64,000 bases of DNA from Zygnema cylindricum (GCA_037447655.1 JBBHKE010003125.1:226316-290315), one strand, 5' to 3'. Counted from the stretch's first letter, positions 10,914 through 22,426 are shown. Translations and numbers: made by a program. Notes: a model not told the origin generated them from the letters alone.

Positions 10914-12203
10914 GTGTATGACCTTAAAAAGAGAGATATAATTTTAGTAAAACACATAGTGGTGATGAATGAAGAGAAGTCCATTGATCCATTCAAATAT
11001 AATAAGGAAGTCAAAATCAGATTTGAAACGGATCAGTTTTCTGACTTTGATTTTGAAAATGAAGAGAAGGAAGAGGGGGAAAAAGAAAAATCTGCAGATC
11101 TACCAAAGGAGAAGGAGGAAAGGACAACATCCGAGGCAACGCCACAATACGAAGTGGAAACCGATGAGGAACTTGATGAGACACCGGAATTGGAAGATAG
11201 GGGAGCTGAAAATCTCCCTCAACGAAACCCAAGGATGCCTTCCATACCGGCGTCCGATTTTGAAGGGGGAAGAAGAAGTAGTAAACAACTTCAAGAAAGA
11301 CAAGTAAATAACCAACTCACAAAGATGTCTCACCCAGATGAACCTCAAACATACTTAGAGGCCATAAACACTCTAGAAAGTAGCCGGTGGATCACAGCTA
11401 TAAATGAACAAATGGCCTCTATCATGGAAGCCAATACATGCCAGTTGGTAGATTGTCCACCGGACCGAAAACCGATTGGATGTAAGTGGGATTTTAAACT
11501 TAAATTAAACCCGGATAATACCATTGAGATGTACAAAGCTAGGTTAGTTGCAAAAGGTTATACTCAGAAAGAGGGGATAGACTACGAAAAAACCTTTACA
11601 CTTGTAGTCAGATTTCCTTCTGTTAGAATCCTTTTAAGTATAGCGGCAGCGGAGGATATGGAAATCCACCAGATGGATATTAAAACGGCCTTTTTGCACG
11701 AGGAGTTGGAAGAAGAAATTTACATGAGGCAACCGGAAGGATTCGTGGAAAGTGGGGAAGAAAATAAAGTTTGCAATCTGATAAAATCACTCTATGGAAT
11801 TAAGCAAGCCTCGCGACAGTGGAATATAAAGCTCGACGAATTTCTGACCGGTTTGGGGTATATCAGAATTAGTTCAGATCACTCTATATATTTATTTGAG
11901 GATGAGAATGGAGTGATATTTATTGCTATTTATGTGGATAATTTGTTGGTCTTAAGCAAGTCCTTAGATAAAATTAACAAACTAAAACGGGATCTTAGAA
12001 GCAGTTTTGATATGAAAGATCTTGGGGAAGCAAAGTACATTTTGGGAATTCAGATGGAGAGAGATAGAGGGAATAAAATTATAAGACTCACTCAAAAAGA
12101 AGCAATCGGTAATATGCTAGAAAAATTTCAGATGGAAAAAGCAAACGGATATACTACTCCTATAGATTTGAAGAAAGTGTTTGAGGGAAGTGAAGAGAAT
12201 TGA
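10914..12203 (+). pseudogene. Copia C integrase tail and reverse transcriptase
   Basis: A 429-codon open stretch. Residues 1-130 are the acidic integrase-to-RT linker. From about residue 145 it is the copia reverse transcriptase, with [58 protein letters not shown] and the catalytic region IAIYVDNLLVLS (11931-11942). The catalytic YVDD is YVDN, so one of the two aspartates is lost. A TGA ends the frame at 12203 where relatives have Gly. RNase H follows in the next frame start at 12225. Confidence 0.9.
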
Positions 12204-12224
12204 ATATTTATCATTAATGATGAG

Positions 12225-12926
12225 ATGGATGAGATAGAAAGAAAATTTATGGAAAATATTCCTTATCGGCAAATTGTAGGTAGTTTAATTTATTTTATGA
12301 ATTGTACCCGTCCGGATATAGCTGCAGCTGTAGGTGTCCTTAGTAGAAATCTAAATGAACCAAGAAAGAGAGACTGGGAGGCTGCCAAAAGGGTGATGAG
12401 GTATCTTGTGGGGACAAGGGAATTATGGTTCCATTTGGAAGGGGAGCATACTGACATTGCCACTTGGAGTGATGCCAGTTATGGAGATGTGCCTTTAAGA
12501 AGGTGTACGATTGGATATGTGTTGCAAATTGAATCCGGTGCATGTTGTTGGAGTAGGAAGCAACAAAAAGTAGTTGCTCTGTCTACAATGGAGGCTGAAT
12601 ACATGGCTTCCTGTGCTGCCACCAAAGAATTAATGTGGGTTAAATCTCTTCTTGAAGAACTTGGGTTCATGAAGTCTGGAACTCAAAATGTTTTTTGTGA
12701 TAATCAAGCTGCTATCTCTATTGCAGCTAATCCGAAACATCACTTCAAAGCGAAGCATATGGATATTAGACTAAGCTTTGTCAGAGAGAAGGTAGAAAAT
12801 GCAATTATTAAACTGGTTCATAAAACTGATAGAGAAATGATTGCAGACATGCTGACAAAACTAGTGCCTTCCCCTAAGTTGATTTATTGCAGAGAAAACT
12901 GTGGATTAAAATTGAAAAGTGACTAG
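12225..12926 (+). pseudogene. Copia C RNase H
   Basis: This is the C-terminal RNase H of the copia polyprotein, which degrades the RNA strand during cDNA synthesis. Typical segments are YRQIVGSLIYFMNCTRPDIA, TWSDASYGDVPLRRCTIGYV, STMEAEYMASCAATKELMW and FCDNQAAISIAANPKHHFKA. The acidic residues of the RNase H fold (SDAS, MEAEY, CDNQA) are all present. The frame is open to its natural stop at 12924-12926, 13 bp before the LTR, and is the best preserved part of the element. Confidence 0.9.
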
Positions 12927-12939
12927 GAATTAAGGGGAG

Positions 12940-13826
12940 TGTTGAAAAGAGGTAATTAATATTTCACTTCCCTTTTTTACTTTTGCTTCAAAGAAAGAGA
13001 GTGAGGATCAAAGGCGCGCCATGGCTGCCGCAATATTTAGAAAGTGGCAGTTTTTGAAGTAAAGGGTATTTTGCTAAAATGGTGCCTAAGCCTAGATTTT
13101 AACCTACTACCTCTAGACTCTCCATAACCTGACCTTAACCATTAAGGCGTTACGAAACAATACACTTGACGGGTTTCATAAATATATAAACATTAACGCA
13201 ACAGCTAATTAACAGCAGACTAACCAAAAAGAGCAATTTCTGCATGTACGCGAATCTGAATCGTGTAAAATATGTTTTGATCAGACGGCCGGCATTATAG
13301 CCGCCACGCGAAGTGAGCTTTTGGCGGCATACGGAGATATCGTCACGCGGTGCCACGTGGTGCCACATTATTTGATACCGGAGAAGATGAGAGGAGGAAC
13401 CATGGCTTCCGATTTGACAGGTGTCACCTTGTAGAGCTTGTCGTACAATAGTCGTACAATAAGTACATCGTCCATTGTACCTTCTTGTACTATATAGTGT
13501 TCCTATTGGAATAGGGTTTAGTAGTAGGTAGTCGTGAGTAGGCAGACCAAGACTTAGTAAAATTTAGGTACCTCTCTCGCTAAGAGAGCTTGTAACTATA
13601 AAGGTCATCTTTGACCAGCCATAACTTACTGCTCAGGTGAGCAAATTCAGTGATTCTTTTTGCATTTGACTCAGGGGAGTCTTGTCCTCACAAGGGTGAG
13701 AGTGGTCAGAATATTTTTGTGCCTGGGCGGCGCTTATTCAGCGGGAAAGTAGAAGGGGAAAATATTATCCTAGAGGCTTTACATAGGCTGCTCTTTCTGT
13801 AGGTCAATGGAGACCACAGATTTTCA
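12940..13826 (+). repeat. Copia C 3' LTR
   Basis: 887 bp, starting TGTTGAAAAGAGG after the polypurine tract TAAGGGGAG (12931-12939) and ending GATTTTCA. The first 370 bp are unlike the 5' LTR of the same element, while 13310-13826 match it well. It contains CACGTG (in gccacgtggtgcc) and repeated TTGTAC motifs. It has an A-box-like CCTTAATGGTTAAGG in antisense but no convincing B-box. Confidence 0.75.
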
Positions 13827-15240
13827 CTTTCAATCTTTGTCTCTTATTCTGTTGCCAATATATATCTTGGATTTAGTGCTAAACCTAAAATTTGCATCAA
13901 ATTTAGGGTTAATCTGCGGAATTAGGGATTGGCGGCAGAATGAGGGTTTTGTTTGCAGAATATGGTTGCAGCAGATTTAGAGTTTATTCCTTTTTTATTC
14001 GAGTCCTTAGGTCGATACCCTTCTATTCCTTGGCTTGAGATTTGGAGTTTTGGCCGTCTAGAATTAGGGTTTCACATTGGAATTAGGGCTTTTTAAGTGG
14101 AATTAGGGTTGGCGATTGACTTTGGATTATTGTGGTCACAAGTTTCGCTATATATTTGAAGTTTGAGCGGCCTCCGACTTTATTCTAACACACTTTTCCT
14201 ATCTATCACATTTGTGTGTCTTATTGGTTAATTTTCTTTCACCAAACGCTTTATTTTTTCCCTTCCATTGGTTCCCAAACATTCCACTGCATACATCCTT
14301 ACGGTATGGAGGGTCTCGCGGAGGGTTGTTTTGAAAACGCTGCTCATAGCGGATTTCGTGGAGCGAATTTTATCCCAGGGAGCTATGCGAAACCTAATTT
14401 GCTTCGAACAAGTACTGTTCACCCTTAGTGCTCACCAGGGTACTAAAGGTGTATGTAAGTAGCCAATGCCTTGCGGGTGCAGGAGCAATCCCATTTAGTG
14501 TGGACACTCGTGTAAGGGATCGGTGTGGAGTGGTTCCGTCGTGAACCTCTCTAATTAAGCATTAGCATTTTCTTGCTTTCCTTGCATGCTATCTGACCCT
14601 AAGTGGCCTTAGAATTTCGTATGACAATCAGGAGTGGGATTTCTTGCTAGATCTTGCCGTGGGTGGCACTGTGTTGACCTCTTTCCGGCTCTGTTGTTGT
14701 AGATCTGCACCCAAGGGTGCCTGGATAGCAATTTTCTTGTTTTTATAGATGTGGCCTTTTGGCCTTGCCAACTGTTTGCAGGGTAGAGGTTTTGGTAAAC
14801 AAGCTTTTTGCTATATATGACCATCGGGTCTTGATAGTGACTGAGTGTGTTGACTGGACGAGTGGATTCGTCTGACACATGTTGCATCTCGTTTAGGTCA
14901 TGCGAAACATTTCAGTATTGTAGTCAGGGTTTTCCCCTTGGTTTATGCCCACAGATTGGGATAACCTTCCTTATTTATCCTGGTCCACCCGAGGTGGTAC
15001 ACTGTATTTTCCTTGGCATTTAAATCCTTCGGATTTTTCCGAATCGTTGACCACATCCGATCCAATTGCGGATCGCAGATCGACGTTAGTGCGGTCTGGT
15101 CTCACACCTACGTTATCATTGTCCTCAGTTTCATCTAGGTCATAACCAGAGAGGAAAGAATAAGACTTTCGGAGGAAACCTTTCCTACTCCTCACACTCA
15201 TAGGTTCCTTGCTAGCCAAGCTTCAACACAACCGGCTCAT
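13827..15240 (+). other. Unassigned region before gypsy-3 gag (possible LTR and leader)
   Basis: No protein domain seen. The position directly before gypsy-3 gag suggests that its 5' LTR and leader lie here, but I could not define LTR ends or a primer-binding site. The part from 13840 to 14200 is rich in TTAGGGTT-like motifs. Several short open frames exist, none with recognisable content. Confidence 0.35.
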
Positions 15241-15255
15241 CCTCCTCTTTACGAC

Positions 15256-16285
15256 ATGGCTTTCTTTTCAGAGGGATCTATGTGTAGGATGCAATTCTCC
15301 TTTTTCGGATTAAAGGACACCATGTCGTTATCGCATTTCAGGATATTATACGACACGGAAATGAGGGATTTAGCATTTAGATATGAGGATTGGTTTGACC
15401 TCATTGTCGTCTTTTTCCCTTCTCGGTCCATACCTCCGTGGTACGGCCCTCACTCTCTACACTCGCAAGTACGAGGATGTTCTTGCGATGACGGAGTATG
15501 CGGCTCCCTTTGCTGGGTTACAAGAAGTCCTTAGCCAAGTGGATATCCCATATCAGGCACCAAGAGCAACGCTATTAGATGCTAATGGGGATGAGTTGTA
15601 TCCAGCTATCTCCAAGGTTCCTCGTCAGTATGCCGTGGCTGCCCGAGCGGCGGTCCCACCTAGAGCAAGGGGAACCATTCTTTTACGTGATCTTGTGTCT
15701 GTCATGTTTGGCATCCTCGAAGACGAGTACCGGATGCAAAATCCGGATCAGATCAAAGAGTTGATGAACTTCGAGCGTAAGCGAGGTGAAACTGCTCATG
15801 CGTTGCGAGCTCGGATAGAAACTCCGCGAGAGGTATTAGCGGACCTCATGTCTGATGCGGAGGCTATCCAAAAATTTGTGGGACAATTTCCAGGTCCATC
15901 AAAGAGGTTTATCCAAAACCACCTAAGCCAGATGTATGAACTGAAATTCACCTTTAAGCAAGCAGCTCAATATGCGGTAGAGTATCAGATGAATACATCG
16001 TGGTGGGACGCCCATGAGCGGTCTAAACCTCCTCATAGGGAACCGGCTAATCCATCTCCTCCTACACCTAAAAACCAATGGCCTCTTAATAGGCCCCAAA
16101 GGACGCCAGCCATGGGAACTCCACTTGTTAGTCCCGGAAACCGAATGTGTTTTCGATGTGGAAAATCTGGGCACGATGGCCACATGTGTCTTGACAAGGC
16201 GGCCACTTGCACTCATTTCCACGAAAAAGGACGTTACGTTCATAGGTGCCACATCATGGACCTTAATTTCACTTATCAAAATTAG
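15256..16285 (+). pseudogene. Gypsy-3 gag
   Basis: Capsid and nucleocapsid of the gypsy-3 element. A first frame from 15256 passes into the main 300-codon frame (15383-16285) through a frameshift around 15410. The main frame has a helical capsid part, including LMNFERKRGETAHALRARIE and LADLMSDAEAIQKFVGQF, and a proline-rich linker. It ends with a CCHC zinc knuckle CFRCGKSGHDGHMC (16148-16189) followed by a second Cys/His cluster CTHFHEKGRYVHRC. The final TAG follows TYQN. Tandem knuckles are usual in gypsy gag. Confidence 0.75.
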
Positions 16286-16315
16286 ATAAAGAATGGCGGA
16301 ATTCCGGCCTGTTCT

Positions 16316-17330
16316 GTGAAACTAGTCACTCTACCTAAAGAGACCGGTAAAGAGGAAGCTCCTCCTAAGATCTCTCGTAGAGAGAGAGAGAAGGCAGAGC
16401 TGAAAGCCACAATGGCGACCATGATGAAAGAGCAATTTGTAGCTTTCGTGGCAGAAATGAAACCCCAGTTTACTGGGATGGCTAGGACCGTTGTTCACAT
16501 GTCGTCGTTGGCCGGGCGAACCTTTGGGGATTCCACCGTTGAACAACAGGTGGCCACATTTGAAAAGGGCTCACCAGACAATAAACGAGTGGGAAAATTA
16601 CAAAATTCTGGTGTCCCACTCTCATTTGCACAAGAGCCTCTGCCTTCCCTACCGAAAACCGCTTTTATATCGCGGCAGAGGCCCTTACTATATTGGATGG
16701 CACTATTCATGAGGCTCATCGGGTGAAGAAGCGCTTAAGTATTCTTTCAGCGATGTTGGAGGATGTACCTAAAGCCCTTCCCCTCGTTGATGAGGTCGCA
16801 GCTGCAGCCGCTTTGAGGGCTCTGCAGTTAAACTGCAGTCTCTCAGCGGTTCAACTGGTAACTACGGAAGAGCGTCGTAATCTTGATCCCCACATCAATT
16901 TCCTTTATAACTCTAGGCGATCATTCTCAGTGAACGGTGTTCACCACACTCTTCCTCTCATGGATACCGGGGCCAAACTCGTGATCCTCAGATCTGGATT
17001 TGCGCTCAAGCTTGGTCTCAGAGGAGATAAGTTTCAAGCGACAGCTACCCCCCTTCTTACTTCGGTTAGGACCACGGAGCCGGTCCTCGGAATTACAAAG
17101 GACCCGCTCAGCTTTCGGTTTCAGACAAGAACCGAAAATAAGTCCGTTGAAATTGTTGCAGAGCATTAGTCACTAAATGTGACGATTATGAGTGTTTGGT
17201 GGGTGAAGACGTTATATTCCGAATTGGCGTTGGTGTGGATATGCACGACCAAAAATTTTCTTACCGACTGACACACTTTCGGGGCGCAAAATCTGCCTCC
17301 CTCTCATTTCAGCCCGTCGACCTTTGCCTA
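16316..17330 (+). pseudogene. Gypsy-3 linker and aspartic protease
   Basis: After a charged helical linker (16316-16700, SRREREKAELKATMATMMKE), the frame starting at 16693 enters a retropepsin. It has the substrate-loop region VNGVHHTLPLMDTGAKLVIL with an intact catalytic D-T-G (Asp at 16963), followed by SGFALKLGL. The frame stops at 17169, but protease-like sequence continues past it (DDYECLVGEDVIFRIGVGVD, about 17178-17240), matching the second conserved region of gypsy proteases. The methyltransferase domain follows directly. Confidence 0.7.
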
Positions 17331-17364
17331 TTATGGCTCACTCGGCTACACAATTCCCGCATTT

Positions 17365-18537
17365 TTGGGGAAATTCGTTGGGGAGGAAATTTTCCACTCT
17401 CTTTTGGCCGAAGAAATTATACCGGATAGTTTTCCTTTACCCGAGCTTTTTGCAAAACCGGGTTTTCTTATAAATACTCACACATTTGACAATATTTATA
17501 AGGCCACATTATCTATTCCATTAACGACTAACCCTCATATACCTAGAGTTGCAACCGATCCTTTGGGTTTTTTTCCTATCAGTTGGAAGCCCGTACAGTT
17601 GAGTCCTCATACGGACGGGGTCATTATTTTAGATCTATTCGCTGGGATCGAAACTTCACTATTGTCATATTTACGGAATGGTATCCTCATCTGTCACTAC
17701 TATGCAGTAGAAATTGGTGCATTAGCTAGAAAAGCACAATTGCACCACAATAATCTCATACTTTCACAGTATCCACAATTGTTTCCAAAGTCAGCCTTTC
17801 TACACCTACACACTGCTTTTCCACAAGACATCCGCATCCTTAGTAATCATCATCTACGGGATGTCAAACTGATATTCTTTGTTTTTGAGTGGTGGGAGTG
17901 TCAAGGCATGTCTCAGGCCGACAATGGTCTTGGTTCGGCAGATCCGCGTACCAAATTGTTTTTTGAGCTTTTGAGGGTCCTTCATTTTCTTCAAACCATG
18001 GCCAAGCTTGTCTGATACATTTTAGAGAACGTTGCCGCTTATAATGATCCTCGTCCTAGAGTTCTAGCTAACTATAAGCGCATAGAACACCTTATCGGAC
18101 CCTCGCTAATTATTGATGCCGCTCGGCATGGGTTTTTGGCACATTGTGTTCGTTCCAAATGGACGAACCTAATCGATGTTTGTCGTCTTCGTGAGGCTAA
18201 TTTGTTTATAAGTCCTCCCACTACAGACATTATGACCGCTTTGCTTCCCTTTCACAAAGTCGAATCATGTGTCCAAATTGACTACCTTCCGAATTACAAC
18301 ATTAATGTATCTGGCTTGCCACTCAAGGTCCTTTGTACTTTAGTGGCTTACACCAATTCCCATGCATACTCTCATAACGGTGTAGGCATGCTCCGGAATA
18401 ATGTCACTGGAGAGTTAGAGGAGCCTACGGCCACAAAACAGGAGCATCTCATGCATTTTATTCCAGGCACGACTGCGGCCCCCGGCCTTACAGATAGACA
18501 CTGTTGCACTTTGTTGGGTAGGGTCGAGGATCCTTAG
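17365..18537 (+). pseudogene. Cytosine-5 DNA methyltransferase domain inside gypsy-3
   Basis: This would transfer a methyl group from S-adenosylmethionine to cytosine in DNA. Conserved C5-methyltransferase motifs appear in order. Motif I is DLFAGIETSLLSYLRNG (17632), where the usual FAGIG has become FAGIE. The motif II acidic residue is in YYAVEIGALARK. Motif IV is WECQGMSQADNG with the catalytic Cys at 17899, Glu replacing the usual Pro. Motif VI is ENV at 18025-18033. A motif VIII-like RSKWTNL lies at 18151. The C-terminal GELEEPT and PGTTAAPGLTDR resemble motif IX. A TGA at 18013-18015 splits it just before motif VI. No motif X was found. It sits between protease and RT, so it would be made as part of the polyprotein. 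I identify the family with good confidence; the sequence is now defective. Confidence 0.8.
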
Positions 18538-18749
18538 TCATTATCATTTTTCTTAGGTCTCGGCCTTGCAGCTGGTCGCTACGCACAGAATCACCCCGTG
18601 TAACCCGGGAATCTGGCTCTCCTTCACGTCTTGTTTCCTCTCGCATCTCTCCTAGTCTCAAGGGAAATCCATTTCATATTTTTCTCTTCCCTTCTCTCAC
18701 ACCTGCTGTTAACGACATCTCCATCAATGATTTCCTCAACCCCAGTCAT

Positions 18750-19766
18750 ATGTCTTTGGAAATCCCGGCCTATACAGCCGTTCAATCCACAATAACATCG
18801 TTTCCCGGTCTAGCACCACACTGGACAACTTCATTTCCGACGCGTAATTCCCACCATTGGGTGAACTCCGTGCTGCATACCCCGGTAAAATACAGGTTAG
18901 GCCACTCCTTTATCGCCGATGAGCAAATTGCATTTGCTCAGGCCATGGAAGCTTTCACTATCAAGAGCCTTGAGACGCCGAAGTGGAAGTTCGGTTCCAA
19001 TCTCATAAAGGTAGAACATGCACTATTAAGTGACACAGTCACCCGTCATATAGATGCGTTTGCTTTCCGAATGAATGACCTTGGACGTCATTCTAATTAC
19101 AAATTATCAATCGACCTTGAAGATGATCGACCTATATTTAAGCCGAAACTGCATCTCTCCGAAATGGAGTGGGAGATGGTGGACAAAAGGTGCGCAGAAT
19201 TGAAAGAAGCCGGTCTAATCTATTGGTCCGATTCCACCTTTGCCATCCCCACAGTCATGCCTAGGAAGAAAGATTCCGACGGAAATTTTACTTAGCGAAG
19301 AATGTGTGGGGACTACCAAGAGCTCAATGCTCGGACCGTTCAAGACCGCCACCCTATGCCTCTAGTGGAGGAAATATTTGACCATGTAGGTGGTGCGAAG
19401 TTCTTTAGCATTCTTGACTTACGTCAAAGGATTAACCAGATTGAAATCAAGGAAAGGGATCGACATAAAACTGCATTTTGGGGCAGTGATGGTCGGTGGG
19501 AATGGGCAGTCATGCCTTTTGGTCCTAAGAACGCACCCGCCGTGTTTTAAAAAGTCATGGATTCGATGCTGGGTGGATGTAAATTTGCCCGGTGTTACAT
19601 CGATGACTTGATATTCGCTTCCGCAATGGTTGAGGAGCACGCCTGCCATGTTGAGTGGGTTCTCACCGAGTTAAAGAAGGTCAGGCTGAAGTGTCACCCA
19701 GCCAAGTGTACTTTCGGTGCGTAGAGAGTGCCCTATCTCGGCCATTTTATTTCGGCTGAGGTCATC
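18750..19766 (+). pseudogene. Gypsy-3 reverse transcriptase, truncated
   Basis: Ty3/gypsy reverse transcriptase. Landmarks in order are KRCAELKEAGLIYWSDST, MCGDYQELNARTVQDRHPMP, FFSILDLRQRINQIEIKERD, KTAFWGSDGRWEWAVMPFG, and the catalytic CYIDDLIFAS (19596-19607), which is intact. Stops at 19293-19295, 19548-19550 and 19722-19724 each fall where Gln is expected, consistent with C-to-T changes. The usual Y-x-G-Y-H-Q is RQRINQ. Sequence ends at YLGHFISAEV where the copia LTR begins. Confidence 0.9.
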
Positions 19767-20821
19767 TGAAACTTTGAGACCTCCATAAGTCCTCAAAGTG
19801 GATAGCTTCCAAGAAGCCTCTAGGATAACCCTGACCCCTTTGTGTTTCAGCAAAAATAACTGCCACCCTCGCAGACAAAAACTCTGACCAACTTCACCCC
19901 TGTGAAAACAAGACTCCCCTGAGTCAATAGCAATAAGAATCTCTGAATTTGCTCCCTGAGCATTAAGTTATGGAGGGTCAAAGTTGACCTTTTGTTCAGA
20001 AGCTCTCTGGTAGAGAGGGTCCTATCTTCTAATTTTTCTAAGTCCTATCTCTCTCACAGACTCTATCTACTGATGTACGGAGCCAATCAGATTTCAGTTT
20101 CGTACACAAAAATACAGCTGCCGGTGTACTTTATGTACGGCCATTGTACGACATGGCCTAAATGTCGAGAAATGGTATGTCCAGATTCGCTCCCTTAATC
20201 CTCGGAGATGCCGCGATCCAATGTCATTCCGCCACGTGTCATCCGATGTGGCGATGACCACAAACGGCTGAAATCCTCTTCCGCGATCTCGGCGTTAATT
20301 CTGGCCGTCCGATTAAATTCATATTTAATCGTAGCCGTAATAAATACATGCGCGGTATTCGTTTCACTAAAGAAATAAATGCGCGGTATTGGTTTCTTAT
20401 CCGTACTGAAATCCGTACTTTTACATTTACTGGATATATGTCTCCCGTAAGCAGTTATAGTTAAATGAACTTTTCTATGTATAAATATTTAAATAATTAT
20501 CAAACCCCATAATACGTAACACTACTTCTAGACTTAACGGCTAAGGCAACCGGCTACTGGCTGTCTGCCGGCCGGTAGGTACCAGGATCAAATCCTGTCG
20601 CCGGCAATATCTTTTAGTAAATTAAACTCCTAACTAAAATATATTTTCCCGTAAACCTCTAGATAGCCTAGGTAGCCATGGCTCTAGCTCCCTCTCCAAT
20701 TTCTCAGTGACTGCGACAAGTTTGAGAAGTTGGAGAGAGAAGTTAGTGGTTGACTACCTCGGCTTCTTTCTTTTTTCTATTCAGACCTATAAAATACTTT
20801 AAAAAACCATTAATTTCTACA
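19767..20821 (-). repeat. Copia B 3' LTR
   Basis: 1055 bp, minus orientation, starting TGTAGAAATTAATGG (right end) and ending CAAAGTTTCA (left end at 19767), inserted in gypsy-3 RT. It is closely similar to the D and A LTRs. The tRNA-like cassette is at 20531-20606 on the plus strand and CACGTG at 20233-20238. A polypurine tract (minus AATAATGGGAG) abuts it at 20822, confirming that it is the 3' LTR of the RNase H fragment to the right. Confidence 0.85.
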
Positions 20822-20834
20822 CTCCCATTATTTT

Positions 20835-21202
20835 CTAGTCAATCTTTAATTTCCGACCACACTTTTCCCTGCAGAAAATTAGCTTAGGGGAAGGCAGAGA
20901 TTTGGTCATCATATATGCTACCATCTCACTATCTGGTCGATACTCTAAGATGATTATTATGTTTTCTACTTTCTCTCTAACAAACCTGAGTCTAATGTCC
21001 ATGTGTTTAGCTTTAAAATGATGTTTAGGATTGGCAGAAATAGCGATTGCTGCCTGATTATCACAAAAAAAATTATGCACACCACTCTTAAGGTGACCAA
21101 GCTCACCAAGCAAAGACTTGACCCGCATCAATTCTTTTACAGCAGAGCAAGAGGCCATATACTCAGCCTCCATGGTGGACTGAGCAATAACCTTTTGCTG
21201 TT
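20835..21202 (-). pseudogene. Copia B RNase H, partial
   Basis: This is the end of a copia RNase H on the minus strand: QQKVIAQSTMEAEYMASCSA, KELMRVKSLLGELGHLKSG, FCDNQAAIAISANPKHHFKA, ending KLKID before the stop. It is nearly identical to the corresponding part of copia A (30540-30900) and open as far as visible. The upstream part is lost in the assembly gap, so the state of the rest of the element is unknown. Confidence 0.9.
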
Positions 21203-21500
21203 NNNNNNNNNNNNNNNNNNNNNNNNNNNNNNNNNNNNNNNNNNNNNNNNNNNNNNNNNNNNNNNNNNNNNNNNNNNNNNNNNNNNNNNNNNNNNNNNNN
21301 NNNNNNNNNNNNNNNNNNNNNNNNNNNNNNNNNNNNNNNNNNNNNNNNNNNNNNNNNNNNNNNNNNNNNNNNNNNNNNNNNNNNNNNNNNNNNNNNNNNN
21401 NNNNNNNNNNNNNNNNNNNNNNNNNNNNNNNNNNNNNNNNNNNNNNNNNNNNNNNNNNNNNNNNNNNNNNNNNNNNNNNNNNNNNNNNNNNNNNNNNNNN
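21203..21500. other. Assembly gap (298 N)
   Basis: A run of unknown bases. The left flank is a minus-strand copia element and the right flank is a plus-strand copia LTR. The true gap size and even the adjacency of the two sides are uncertain. Confidence 0.99.
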
Positions 21501-21539
21501 CAGTCGGGAGGCCATACATGTTCCTAGTTAAGAACAGCG

Positions 21540-22426
21540 TACGGGAAATTTATATTAGTTAGGGTTTATTTATTTAAAAGGTATGTGCCGGCGACAGGAA
21601 TTGATCCTTGTACATACCGGAGGGCAGACAGGAAATAGCCAGTAGTCTTAGCCGTTAAGTCTAGGATTCGTGTTACGTAGTATATAGTTTGATAATTAAT
21701 TAAATATGTATACGTACGATTATTCATTTAACTATAATAGACTACGGGATACATAGATCCGGTAATTTATAAAGTACGGATTACGGTACGGACTAAAAAT
21801 CAATACCGCGCATTTGTTTCGTAAGTGAAACAAATACCGCACATGTATTTATTACGGCTACGATTAAATTAGATTCTAATCGGACGGCCGCAATTAGCGC
21901 CGAGATCGCTGAGGAAGATTTCGGCGGTTTGTGGCCATCGCCACATCGGATGACGCGTGGCGAAATTACGTTGGATCGTGGAATCTCCGGAGATTAACGC
22001 ACCCAATCCGGATATGACATGTGTCGACATTTAGGCCATGTCGTACAATGTCCGTACCTAAAGTACACCGGCAGCTGTACTTTTGCGTACGGAACTCAAT
22101 TCTGATTCGTTCCGTACATTAGTAGATAGAGTCTGTGAGAGAGATAGGACTTAGAAAAATTAGAAGATAGGACCCCCTCTCCCAGAGAGCTTCTGTACAA
22201 AAGGTCAACTTTGACCCTCCATAACTTACTGCTCAGGGGAGCAAATTCAGAGATTCTCTTTGCTACCGACTCAGAGGAGTCTTGCCTTCACGGGGGTGCA
22301 GGTGGTCAGGGTTTTTGTCTGCCAGGGTGGCAGTTATTTTTGCTAAAACACAAAGGGGTCAGGATTATCCTTGAGGCTTCTTGGAAGCTGTCTACTCTGA
22401 GGACTTATGGAGGTCTCAGAGTTTCA
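21540..22426 (+). repeat. Copia LTR, 5' truncated, plus orientation
   Basis: This matches the copia A/D LTR from ACGGGAAATTTATATTAG onward and ends CAGAGTTTCA at 22426. The first 150 bp or so are absent. The antisense tRNA-like cassette is at 21584-21662. The usual CACGTG is mutated to CGCGTG here. No primer site follows; instead minus-strand gypsy integrase sequence begins, so this is the 3' end of a plus-strand copy. Confidence 0.8.

Larger units (their letters stand above)
7506..13826 (+). mobile_element. Ty1/copia retrotransposon C (all domains, decayed)
   Basis: A full copia order is present: LTR, primer site, gag, protease, integrase, reverse transcriptase, RNase H, polypurine tract TAAGGGGAG, LTR. 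Its coding regions are interrupted by several stops, so it is not autonomous. No target duplication is visible: 5 bp on the left are AATAT, and the right side begins CTTTC. The two LTRs differ in their first halves (see findings), which fits post-insertion recombination or an assembly artefact. Confidence 0.85.
15256..19766 (+). mobile_element. Ty3/gypsy retrotransposon with an embedded DNA methyltransferase (gypsy-3)
   Basis: The order is gag with zinc knuckle, aspartic protease, cytosine-5 DNA methyltransferase domain, then reverse transcriptase. All lie on the plus strand with small gaps and several stops. The RT is cut at a YLGHFISAEV motif by a minus-strand copia LTR at 19767, so the RT end, RNase H, integrase and 3' LTR are missing. 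Captured methyltransferases in retrotransposons are known from dinoflagellates and charophyte algae (from memory). Confidence 0.8.

Noticed and set aside
14216-15240. Short open frames before gypsy-3 gag as host genes
   Set aside because: They overlap on both strands, show no known domain and lie where the retrotransposon leader is expected.
20835-21527. Open frames running through the assembly gap on both strands
   Set aside because: The middle is unknown bases; only the RNase H end on the minus strand is supported.
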